Below, one piece after another: positions 22,212 to 32,099 of a stretch of DNA of 64,000 nucleotides. Each line of letters starts with the position of its first letter. The stretch's first letter is position 1. The notes under the pieces are model-generated. The model was given only the letters and a program-made list of their open reading frames with translations. It ran no database searches and was not told the DNA's origin. Source of the stretch: Tillandsia leiboldiana (lineage: Eukaryota; Streptophyta; Magnoliopsida; Poales; Bromeliaceae). The position numbers and the translations under genes were made by a program. The stretch spans positions 49,475,863 to 49,539,862 of the forward strand of contig CM055066.1 in assembly GCA_029204045.2 (NCBI GenBank). The letters are read 5' to 3'.

Positions 22212-23534
22212 GCAGCTTTTACAGCACCTGCCCCACCTGCACAGCCACATGTTCCACCGCCTGAGCCAGTGACGAAGGAGCCAGTTATACCACCTGTTGC
22301 CCCTGCGCCACCAGTAGCGACAGCCCCGGCGACTGCTACTACTTCTGGGGCTGCCTCTGCCATTGTTTGCGACCCTCCAGTTGCTGCTGTTGGGACCTCT
22401 TCTCGACCGACGATGCCTGCCGCTACTGAGGATGCGGCTCAGGCGGAGCGGTTGCGAGCGAAGGCGGTCCTGATGGAGTTCAAGAAATTTCAGCCACCTA
22501 CCTTTGACAGCACCACTAATGACAATTGGACTGTCGAGAGGTGGGTGCTTCGCATGGAGAAGCTCTTCAGAGATGTGTACACAGAGGACCGTGATCGTGT
22601 ACATCTGGCTGCACACTACCTCGAGGGAGAGGCGGACCAGTGGTGGTCTGGAGTCTTGAGAGAGCAGTACGAGGGAATTCCCGAACCCCCGCGGCAAGAT
22701 TTCAAAGACGCGGTATATGACCGCTATCTTAACGATGTTACGAAGCAGGGATTGGAACGAGAGTTGGAGACTATGCATCAGGGAGACCGCATTGTGCGGG
22801 ATTATGAGCGGGAGTTCTCTCGTGTTTGTGCCTTGATTCCACCGGCGGTGTGGGATAAGCGATGCAAGATCCAGCTCTTCTCCCAAGGGCTGCAACCTGA
22901 GATCAAGTGACTTCTCTCATCCTTGGATATACGGATGTATCGGGATTGCGTCAACCGTGCCCTATCTGTTCAGGCTAATATTGCAGTTGCACGTGCTGAG
23001 CGACAGGCGGCCGAGAAGGGCAAGTAAAAGAAGAGGTCGTTCTCTGGGGACAGTGGTGGCTCATCGAGCAGCGGTAGGCCACCCAAGTACCCTCGATCAC
23101 GGAGACCAGCCAAGTGTACACCTACTGTCAGCCAGCCGCAGGTGTCCCATTCTTGCATCTTCTGTGGAGGATCTCACCGCACCTCCAGCTGTGATCAGCG
23201 CCATGGTCGCTGCTTTCGATGCGGCCAGGCGGGGCATATGTCTGCTAGCTGTCCGCAGCAGTCTTCACCAGCTCCATCCAGTGCCTCTGCCCCTGCTGCT
23301 CCTGCCAGACGTCAGAGTCTTGCAGCCAGTTCTGCTTCCACGGGGCGTACCCCTCAACCTCGACAATTTGAAGGGGTGCGCCCGACAGTAGGAGGATGTG
23401 TTTATTCTCTGACCCAGCGCGAGGATGCTCCTGTGGAGAACCTTGGAGGTACTACTACTCTCCTTGATGAATCTGCTAGAATTTTATTTGACACTAGAGC
23501 TTCCCATTCCTTTATATCTGCACACTTTGCTAAA
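22212..23534 (+). pseudogene. Gypsy gag and protease start, left arm
   Basis: An Ala/Pro-rich N-terminus leads into a retrotransposon Gag core: FQPPTFDS, NWTVERWVLRMEKLF, HLAAHYLEGEADQWWSGV, GDRIVRDYEREFSRV. A TGA at 22908-22910 and a TAA near 23026 interrupt the single frame. A CCHC zinc knuckle (CFRCGQAGHMSASC) follows. The first protease motif appears as LFDTRASHSFIS, where the catalytic triplet is normally DTGAS: glycine is replaced by arginine. The frame ends at the palindrome centre after AHFAK. A TAG precedes 22209 and no upstream ATG is found. Non-functional. Confidence 0.85.
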
Positions 23535-23552
23535 TAAAAAGGCATGTATAGT
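23532..23552. other. Spacer at palindrome centre
   Basis: A 21-bp non-palindromic spacer separates the arms, which meet as TGCACACTTTGCT and AGCAAAGTGTGCA. Confidence 0.9.
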
Positions 23553-24872
23553 AGCAAAGTGTGCAGATATAAAGGAATGGGAAGCTCTAGTGTCAAATAA
23601 AATTCTAGCGGATTCATCAAGGAGAGTAGTAGTACCTCCAAGGTTCTCCACAGGAGCATCCTCGCGCTGGGTCAGAGAATAAACACATCCTCCTACTGTC
23701 GGGCGCGTCCCTTCAAATTGTCGAGGTTGAGGGGTACGCCCGTGGAAGCAGAACTGGCTGCAGGACTCTGACGTCTGGCAGGAGCAGCAGGGGCAGAGGC
23801 ACTGGATGGAGCTGGTGAAGACTGCTGCGGACAGCTAGCAGACATATGCCTCGCCTGGCCGCATCGAAAGCAGCGACCATGGCGCTGATCACAGCTGGAG
23901 GTGCGGTGAGATCCTCCACAGAAGATGCAAGAATGGGACACCTGCGGCTGGCTGACAGGAGGTGTACACTTGGCTGGTCTCCGTGATCGAGGGTACTTGG
24001 GTGGCCTACCGCTGCTCGATGAGCCACCACTGTCCCCGGGGAACGACCTCTTCTTTTACTTGCCCTTCTCGGCCGCCTGTCGCTCAGCACGTGCAACTGC
24101 AATATCAGCCTTATTAAATAGGGCACGGTTGACGCAATCCCGATACATCCGTATGTCCAAGGAGGAGAGAAGTCACTTGATCTCAGGTTGCAGCCCTTGG
24201 GAGAAGAGCTGGATCTTGCGTCGCTTATCCCACACCGCCTGTGGAATCAAGGCACAAACACGGGAGAACTCCCGCTCATAATCCCGCACAGTGCGGTCTC
24301 CCTGATGCATAGTCTCCAACTCTCGTTCCAATCCCTGCTTCGTAACATCGTTAAGATAGCGGTCATATACCGCGTCTTTGAAATCTTGCCACGGGGGTTC
24401 GGGAATTCCCCCGTACTGCTCTCTCAAGACTCCAGACCACCACTGGTCCGCCTCTCCCTCGAGGTAGTGTGCAGCCAGATGTACACGATCACGGTCCTCT
24501 GTGTACACATCTCTGAAGAGCTTCTCCATGCGAAGCACCCACCTATCGACAGTCCAATTGTCATTAGTGGTGCTGTCAAAGGTAGGTGGCTGAAATTTCT
24601 TGAACTCCATCAGGACCGCCTTTGCTCGCAACCGCTCCACCTGAGCCGTATCCTCGGTAGCGGCAGGCATCGTCGGTCGAGAAGAGGTCCCAACAGCAGC
24701 AACTGGAAGGTCGCTAACAATGGCAGCGGCAGCCCCAGAAGTAGTAGCAGTCGCCGGGGCTGTCGCTACGGGTGGCGCAGGGGCAACAGGTGGTATAACT
24801 GGCTTCTCCGTCACTGGCTCAGGCGGTGGAACATGTGGCTGTGCAGGTAGGGCAGGTGCTGTAAAAGCTGCA
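23550..24872 (-). pseudogene. Gypsy gag and protease start, right arm
   Basis: Mirror copy of 22212-23534. It reads MTEKPVIPPVAPAPP, RWVLRMEKLFRDVYTEDRDR, EGEADQWWSGVLREQYGGIP and CFRCGQARHMSASC (zinc-knuckle glycine to arginine). The same two in-frame stops occur at the corresponding positions (about 24170 and 24055). The arm breaks off in protease at exactly the same point as the left one. Confidence 0.85.
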
Positions 24873-24987
24873 GCCTAACCTCGAACACATACATCCCTGC
24901 GCTCTCACGTTAGACGCAAGTCATCCTAGGGTTCAATCCTAACTCAAACCTAGGTACCGTGTACCTATTCTCTGATACTATCTAATA

Positions 24988-26870
24988 TGTCACGACCCAA
25001 GTTTTGAAAAAAAGGTTTTTTTTTTCTTTTTTTTTTTTAAAAAAAATTAGAGTTCAACAGTTTGGCACGTGTCAACACAGGATTCATCCACTATCCTTGA
25101 AATGTGCGTTTAGCACGAAATTGCCGTTAAATTGATAATTTCGCCGATTTACGGGTGGTGAAGCAAAACTCTCTCAACAAAAGCCCTCGAAACCCAAACG
25201 AAGGGTCCATAAATCATGTATATACTGTTTATAGCTATCCCTCATGTAACATTTACATTTAGACCCCTGGACTTATCAAAATTGCATATTTAACATGTAA
25301 TTAACACCAATTAGGCTATAACTTTTATTCCAAGGACTTTTAAAAGAAATAAAAGACTATCAACTAGGTCTCGATGTTCTAAATGTCGTGCTCACTATTT
25401 GGAAGCAAGTTGAGCTTCAAAAACAGTAGTTGGCCCAAGACCAATGTGCATTGAGAGCACAAGTTGGCCACTTTTATATAAACACTTGATCCTTCTCCAA
25501 TTCAAGGTGAGCATCATGCTCAGGGACCTCCAAATACTCAAAGGCTCACCTTTAGGCCTCAGCAAAGCAACCCAAAAACTCAAGGTAGCAAGATAACCAA
25601 CAATAGGCTCTACATAGGTCTTGGCTTTGTGCATTCCCCCCTCCCACAGTTTCTAAATAGCATTTAAGATGAGCACCCCTTAAATAACATCACAAAAGCT
25701 CAGGGGCTCACCTGAAGGAGATTGCGGGGCTGCTGGTTAAGGTGTTGGAGCAAGTTGTCCAATTTTCCTTCTTGTTGGAGCTCGAATTGGCCGAACTCCC
25801 ACTCCTCTGGGTCAAGCTTCAAACCAAAGTGAGCACGACCTTCCGAGGACTCCCAGAGGTGGAATGATCACCAGCCAAGCAAGCTCAAAGCCCCCTGTGC
25901 GCTGGTCGGCCGAGAAAGAAGAAGAAGAAGCTTTAGGAGGCCATTAATGGTGGATCTCCATTGAGGCATCCACAGTTGCATGCAAGGGGTCTGGAAGCAT
26001 GGCTAGGGTTATAGAAAGCTCACCAGGGGGTTGGCCGGCACCGGGGTGCGGTGGCGGCGATGGGCGTCATTGCTCGACCCAACTTCAAGAAGTCGAGACT
26101 AGGGCTTATTCTCCTGATCTCTACACCTCACCACAGCCCACCAGGCTTCGTGGGCTATCCTCTGGGGTCCAGCAGAATGTGCTGAGCAAGTTGGTTCCAG
26201 CGCCGGAGCTCCAGAAGCGGCGCGCACCAATCGCGGCCAAAAATTAGGGTTCCTTCGTTCCTTTTCCACCCGCCGACAACCAGTGGTCCAGGGACCTCGG
26301 ACTTTGGCCTGGAGCACCCTTGCGGCGTCAGAACATGATTGAAGGAGGTCTAGTTACAAGAAAATCAAAGAAAAAGAAAAGCTCCTCTTACCGGACTTGA
26401 GGAAGAAGAAGGAAGAAGAAGATGGGTGTCACCGGCGGCGCGCGGCGGAGCCAGGCGCTGGAGCTCCCCGATCTGTGTATCTAGAGATCAAGAATGCTTT
26501 CAGAGATGACTTAGAGGAGTCCCAATCCTTCTACTTGCTTTCTTCTCAACAACCCGAGAGCAAGATTGATTCTTGCTATTCCTTGCTTTTCCGGCGTACT
26601 CCGGCAGCGGCAGAGGGTGGAGCACTCGGGAAGGCCGCAGAAGAAGATGAGGAAATCTTCTGGGTGGCTGATTACAGAAGAATTGGTCCGGATCACCTCT
26701 TCACCAACTTGCAACCATTAAACATGGACTTCCTCCTCCACAACGCCTTTTCAAATGAAGTCTGCGGCTGAGGGAGCTCCGCACTCCTCGGCAGGGATCG
26801 TGGAGAACGTGGGAGATCGGTTACAACCACCCCCCCATTTTCCCCGCATGAAAACACAAGTGTAGTGACA
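24988..26870 (-). repeat. L2 LTR, right arm (internal deletion)
   Basis: On the minus strand it ends CGTGACA at 24988. It probably begins TGTCACTAC at 26870, which would form a terminal inverted repeat with the end. It lacks an internal block of about 1.16 kb, joining CAACAGTTTGG directly to CACGTGTCAACACAGG. Bases 25758-26870 are the outer LTR part missing from the left arm; the start at 26870 is inferred. An ORF at 26397-26771 (+) is antisense to the LTR and is not supported as a gene. Confidence 0.6.
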
Positions 26871-27378
26871 CTTGATTAAAAAATCTTGCAATTTTTTGCA
26901 ATTCTACCCCTCTACACTCCACCACTTACTCCCAAGTCCTTACAGCATATCACAATTGCACAAAAGACCCTCTCCATGAAGTGGCATCGTAAATTATGTA
27001 TAAAATATAAGGACTTTTAAGAATTTACGTGCTTTTTCGCTAATTTTTCACACTTTTTGAGAAAGGGTCGTCAAACAGAAAAACGGACACCACCATGATG
27101 TCCGGCTCGTCGAAACTTTTCGAGTAGTGATTTCAGTTCGTCGAGTTCTATTCTCTATAATTTCAAAATCAAACAAGTATAGTGAGTTTACACAGTATGG
27201 CACGCTTTTTGAGGACTTCGGCACGTCGAACATAAATTCCGTCAGCGTCACCGCGCTCAGAACGTCAAGACCATTTAAATCGACTATTTGGATCACCAAT
27301 TTTGAATTTCGTTAGGTTTAGGTTAGCCGACATCCATCGCGAACTCGAATACTTTTCGAAGGTTACTATTCATTTAAG

Positions 27379-27380
<2 letters not shown>
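26871..27380. other. Unassigned sequence, no gene seen
   Basis: Moderately AT-rich DNA with TCGTCGA/TCGAGT motifs typical of gypsy LTRs. No boundary or ORF is supported. Confidence 0.4.
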
Positions 27381-27423
<43 letters not shown>

Positions 27424-27427
27424 TATA

Positions 27428-27512
<85 letters not shown>
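27381..27512. repeat. (CA)n(TA)n(CA)n compound microsatellite
   Basis: About 38 bp of CA, then about 56 bp of mostly TA with ATG breaks, then about 38 bp of CA. It ends exactly where LTR B starts. Confidence 0.95.
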
Positions 27513-27514
<2 letters not shown>

Positions 27515-29515
27515 TGGTGTTCCGGTTTTTCCGTGCGACTTGACTAGGTGGTCGGCGGTGAAAAAACACCTATTTTTGGTGTATCGAGCCCATTGTGCGT
27601 CAAACGGACGCCAAAAACGGACTCAGCAAGCGAAAATGTTAAAAATTGACTATTTTTAGGCAAATGGGCCTAAAGGGCCGAATCTTGAAGTGGGGCGGTC
27701 CACGGCCTACTCGGCGTGCACCGGGACCAGCGGGCGTTCGGTGAGGACACGTGGCGGGCGTTGATTGGCCGGTCAACGCACGCGAGGCAGAGCGCACACC
27801 GTGCCGGGCGCGGCGCACGGTGGATTGGCCGGCCAACGCACGCGAGGCAGAGCGCACACCGTGCCGGGCGCGACGCACGGTGGACTGCGCCAGGCCACGT
27901 GTCGCCCGCCTATTGGCGGGCACAGCGACCCGGCTGGCCCGGCGCGTACCGCGGCGGGTCCACCCCGCCGTGGACCACGCCGCCACACGGCGCTCTGTGA
28001 TTGGCGGGCGCGTGTGCGTGTGCTCGGGGCGCGGCGCGGGACACGTGGTGCGCCCGGGTGAATCCCGGCGAGCACAGTGTTGGGCCGGGCCGAATTCGGG
28101 CGCCCGAATTCGAATCCCCCTTTTTGTGGGTTTGGGCTATAAATAGCCCATTTGTTCCTTCTTTTGCGGTTTTTTCGAGCCTCTTTTGAGCCCATTTTCG
28201 ACAGGAAGCTTCACCTTCGAGTTTTCTTCGATATTTGGGATTCCGGAGGTTTTTGGGAGTCGTTTCATCAGCGTTCTTCTCGACATCGCGAGCTCCGACG
28301 TGCCTTCGAGATCGATCTTCTCCGTCGACGCTTCTTCCGCGAGCTCTCCTGGGCTGACGGGAGGGAGTTTTTGGTCGATTTTTGTGGCATCGGTTCCGCG
28401 AGAGCGGAGCTTGTTCGATTTTTATCTCCGTGCTCGGTTATTGGATTTCGGCCTGTGAGGACTCGATCGACATCTATGCTTCGCAAGGATTGCAGCCATA
28501 TTTTTATTGGAATTTTTGGAGATCATCTCGCAGGGATATTTTGGCTCCTTTCGGACTGACTTTTTCACAGATTTGCGATCGTGGGGATTTTTGCTTACCG
28601 CGATGTTTGGACTGTATCTTTGTGCCCGGGAGGAATTTTCAGATGTTTTTGGGCTCGTTGGAATCATGGAAACATGAGGATTATCCACGTTCAGTGTCGG
28701 ATTATTTGGACCTTGGATCAACGCGCGCATTTAGGTGGGTTGCTTTCGTCTCCAAAATCGGTGGACGGTTCTCTAATTCTATATGTGTTAGTGAGCATGC
28801 ATGATGCGAGATGTGATAGGAAGCATGTTTGTGAGAGATGATGTTTTCTTGGGTTGTTATTACGATCATGTTGTTTAATGCTTCCTATTTGTGTTAAATA
28901 AAATGCTATTATTGGAACTTGACCTAGCACCTGTCATATGATGCATGCTCAACCAGACTAATAGAAAATTCCAACTTGGGCTAGTTTATTTATGCTTTAG
29001 ACACTCCCACACATTTATTCTTTTCACCTGGACTTAGATTGTTTCTCGCCCGGGTAGTGGGCCGAGTGGTCGGGTTGTTGTGGGATGCATGTTACACTCG
29101 TGCCTGGGGGCCGAGTGGAGTCTGGTAGATGTGTTTAGATCACTACTAGTCTTGGGAGCCGTCTAAGTCGACAGTGGGTCCCGGCTGTCGAGGATTTTCA
29201 GCCAGTGAGTGAGAGATGTGATGTTGGTTACTATCAATCTTGTTGATCATGTATTTGGATTATAGCCTGCATGAGCCACATTGAGCTCGACAGATGCGCG
29301 GATACTTTCCTCGGTGGGGTCGCGCCCCTCGAGTGCCGCTCCGGAGCTGGGCCTGTTACTTGCTATCGCGACTTGTCGATGCAGTCCCTCTGGCTGGGCC
29401 TTTTTTAGGCAGTCACGGACGCCCTACGTAAGTCCAGTCCTCCGTGAATATAATGGTAGTAGGTGGGCGCGGGTTTGACTGGACCCTTTGTGGCAGTCAG
29501 TGTAGATTGGATGAT
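27513..29515 (+). repeat. Family X LTR B, 3' truncated
   Basis: Starts TGTGGTGTTCCGG, comparable to TGTGGTGACCCGG of LTR C. It contains two 60-bp tandem units (about 27761-27882), a CpG-rich block (27690-28060) and a TATA box at 28138. A GGTTCTCTAATTCTATATGT block near 28770, GGAACTTGACCTAGCACC near 28914, and a hairpin at 29183-29203 follow. Homology stops near 29515, so about 0.9 kb of the 3' end is missing. Confidence 0.7.
28138..28145 (+). promoter_or_regulatory. TATA box of LTR B in inverted repeat
   Basis: TATAAATA is flanked by GGGC and GCCC, forming GGGCTATAAATAGCCC. It sits downstream of the CpG-rich block, as expected for the U3 promoter. Confidence 0.6.
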
Positions 29516-29815
29516 TGTTCTACCGAGAGATTGTACTTGCAACAAGACTCAACTGTAGCGTATGGAACTACATCAAAATTCGCCGTTCGGAACTACAGCA
29601 TTTAGAGAAACTAATTTTTAACAAAAGATGAGCTTACATACCATTTTAATCATCTTTTAAACAGAAAATATTTTTTTCTTCTGCATTTGAGGTAATCTCA
29701 TACCCTACATATAAGTAATAAAATTTGCAAATAAAAATTCTCCACTGCATGTAAACAAATAAGTTATTTATAGCTCCAATGATATCTACTGACATTCAAT
29801 AAAATAAAAATGCAT
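29516..29815. other. Spacer, no gene seen
   Basis: AT-rich sequence between the broken LTR B and a CACTA MITE. Confidence 0.5.
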
Positions 29816-30073
29816 CACTACAACAAAATTAGGTTATAGGAATACATCTTTATGACACTTTTATACAAGTGTTCTATATATATTTTATTTATATTCAAAA
29901 TTAGGTTATTGAGACATATTTTTAGAACTTATTATAATAATATATCACTATACACCCTAGCGACTGCACATATAGCGACACTAATTATAAATGTCGGTAT
30001 TTTTACTAGCGGTATTTTTTTCAGATTTTAAAAATACTTAAAAGTATCGCTATAGCATAATTTTATTGTATTG
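29816..30073. mobile_element. CACTA-type MITE, copy 1
   Basis: Starts CACTACAACAAAATTAGG and ends with a degenerate AATTTTATTGTATTG. Internally it has the family block TAGCGACTGCACATATAGCG. About 258 bp, non-coding. Confidence 0.8.
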
Positions 30074-31730
30074 CGTGCAGTTGTTGCTACTGTATTTCAA
30101 TACTTGCATCTTTAACTTCAATTGTATTGTATTTACCAATGCTTTAAAAGCTAGATTAAATAGCGATCCAAAAATATTACTGGGTCAATAATTACTGGTT
30201 TAACTAGCGGGCACCAATGACGTTAGTATAATACTATAAATATTTAATTATTATTTTTATTTTTATTATATAAAAATATATATTATTAATTAATTTATTA
30301 ATTTAGTATGTTGCTTAACTATAAAATATGAATTTTTAGACCAAATTAAATAGATATAAATTTTTAAATTTTGCTTTTTATAAGACTAATCTGTATTAAT
30401 AGAAATTAAAATCATCTAAATTGATTTTAAGCTGTTGAATATATTTTAATATGACTTGATAAAAAAAACTCCAACCGATTTGATTAAAATCAAATCAATT
30501 CACCAGTTCAATGATTGAACGGCCTCTTCGAATGGTTCAAAGTGATCGTTCGACTTATCTAATACAAGGAGTTGAACCAAATATTTTTATAGACTAAGTC
30601 ACGGTTGAATCAACCTAGTTTTTAAATCATTGGTAGTTACAATCACATCCAACTAATTGCAAAGCAAATGTAAAGCAAGAGCCCCTACAAGATTTCAATC
30701 AACTGATATAATAAGCCTTGTTCTTCTATGATAAGTCATGTAGAAGTACAGCTACTTGGGCTTGATTTGAAAATTTGTGTCTTCAAGCATTTTTTTGCAA
30801 CATATAGCGCAAACCTAAAGCCTTTGAGGTTAATTGCTAAATCATATAAAAGAATCACTACTTGGACTCTATTTTAGGGTTTAGATCAATATCTACCCCC
30901 TCATCACAAGGGAAAAATGCATAGTTTATCATAAGATCAAGGCCTTTGAGATTTTCGTTCACTGCTGATGTCCTAGCTGTTGGCTATTTATTTATGGATT
31001 AAAAATAGATTCAACTTTCTGCCCGTGACAATAGATCCTGGAGACTAATAAGTTGAGTGGGGCTGCGGTCCACAATAGACTTAACGGCAAGAGATCTAAC
31101 AATAGACCCAACGTCCAGGTGGGTTGAGTCCGGTCGAGATTCGTGGGCGCTGTGTCTGTACGCTTTAAGTGAATTGGTTGCGTATTTCTAAAAGCTCGAG
31201 CTTTTGGGATTAATGGTTAGCGCCAATGATCCGACACTAGCAATCAACTCAATTTGTGTTGTTGGATGTTACAAGTTCATTAAACACATCCTTAGGCTTA
31301 TGCATGCTAATGGCCTTTTCTATCATACTCTAGGAAATCAACTATTATTTGGGTTCAACATAACCAATATTGGGTTAGGGTTACTATTTTAATTCCCCGA
31401 CATGGATTAAGATGTTTGTTCTAGATCTCTAGGCTAGATGTCAAAATAGAGTTAACCAACTTTTTTCACTTTTGTTCGAATGCTCGAAATAATTTGATGA
31501 TCCCTACTCATATTTTGGATCAAGTGACAAGGATGGGGCACCCTATTGTGTTTCTTTTTTTGAGTGTTCTCAACTTATCCAAGCATGTTACTTCTCACTT
31601 CACTCTTTTCTATGTTAATCAATCTCTCATCAATATGACAAATACAATAATACATGCATAAATACGCGCATATAGACACTCGTATTTGAGTGCACATATA
31701 CATGCATGGATATATACATATCTTGTGGCA
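30074..31730. other. AT-rich intergenic DNA, no gene seen
   Basis: About 1.66 kb with no supported ORF. Bases 31005-31215 (GATTCAACTTTCTGCCC..., AAAGCTCGAGCTTTTGGG) resemble retrotransposon LTR debris, but no ends could be set. Confidence 0.5.
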
Positions 31731-31735
31731 TATTT

Positions 31736-32099
31736 TGTTACGGCGGTGGGCTTCCAACAAATATCTTCTATATACTTGTTATGGTATATAGAAATCTCCA
31801 TAAAAAATAGAATGGAAAAGAGAAGAGAGAAAGACAGATAATAAAAGAATCTGGTACGTTTTGATGGACGCAAACTAAATTTGCCTTTATTGAAAAAATA
31901 ACTTCATGCCCACACGTCTTTCTTTGGGACTCACTAATTAATTAAGGCGACTCGGGCTTCATTAACTATAATAGCCCTGACCTCTCTATTTATAGATTAT
32001 TACATAAAATCCTATCCCAATTAGATATCTCATCTAATTAGATTTATCTTTATCACAATTTAAACAACCAAATATATTAGATTAGCATTATCTCTAACA
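31736..32099 (-). repeat. 3' LTR of copia F, 364 bp
   Basis: Starts TGTTACGGCGGTGGGC and ends TCTCTAACA on +. It keeps the uninterrupted CATCTAATTAGATTTATC site that is split by a MITE in the other LTR. Confidence 0.9.

Larger units (their letters stand above)
20121..26870. mobile_element. Palindromic (inverted-duplicate) gypsy L2 element
   Basis: LTR-gag-protease on the plus strand (20121-23531) is followed by a 21-bp spacer (23532-23552). A mirrored protease-gag-LTR then follows on the minus strand (23553-26870). The arms match closely: the two Gag segments differ at roughly a dozen of 213 residues. Two in-frame stops (TGA near 22908, TAA near 23026) are present in both arms. The left LTR lacks its outer ~1.1 kb. 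The right LTR lacks an internal ~1.16 kb corresponding to about 20851-22020. Confidence 0.85.

Noticed and set aside
26397..26771. 124-codon ORF with mixed composition
   Set aside because: Lies antisense within the outer part of the L2 right-arm LTR; no recognised domain.
27302..27569. ORFs of alternating T/H or V/C and Y/I residues
   Set aside because: Translation of CA/TA microsatellite.
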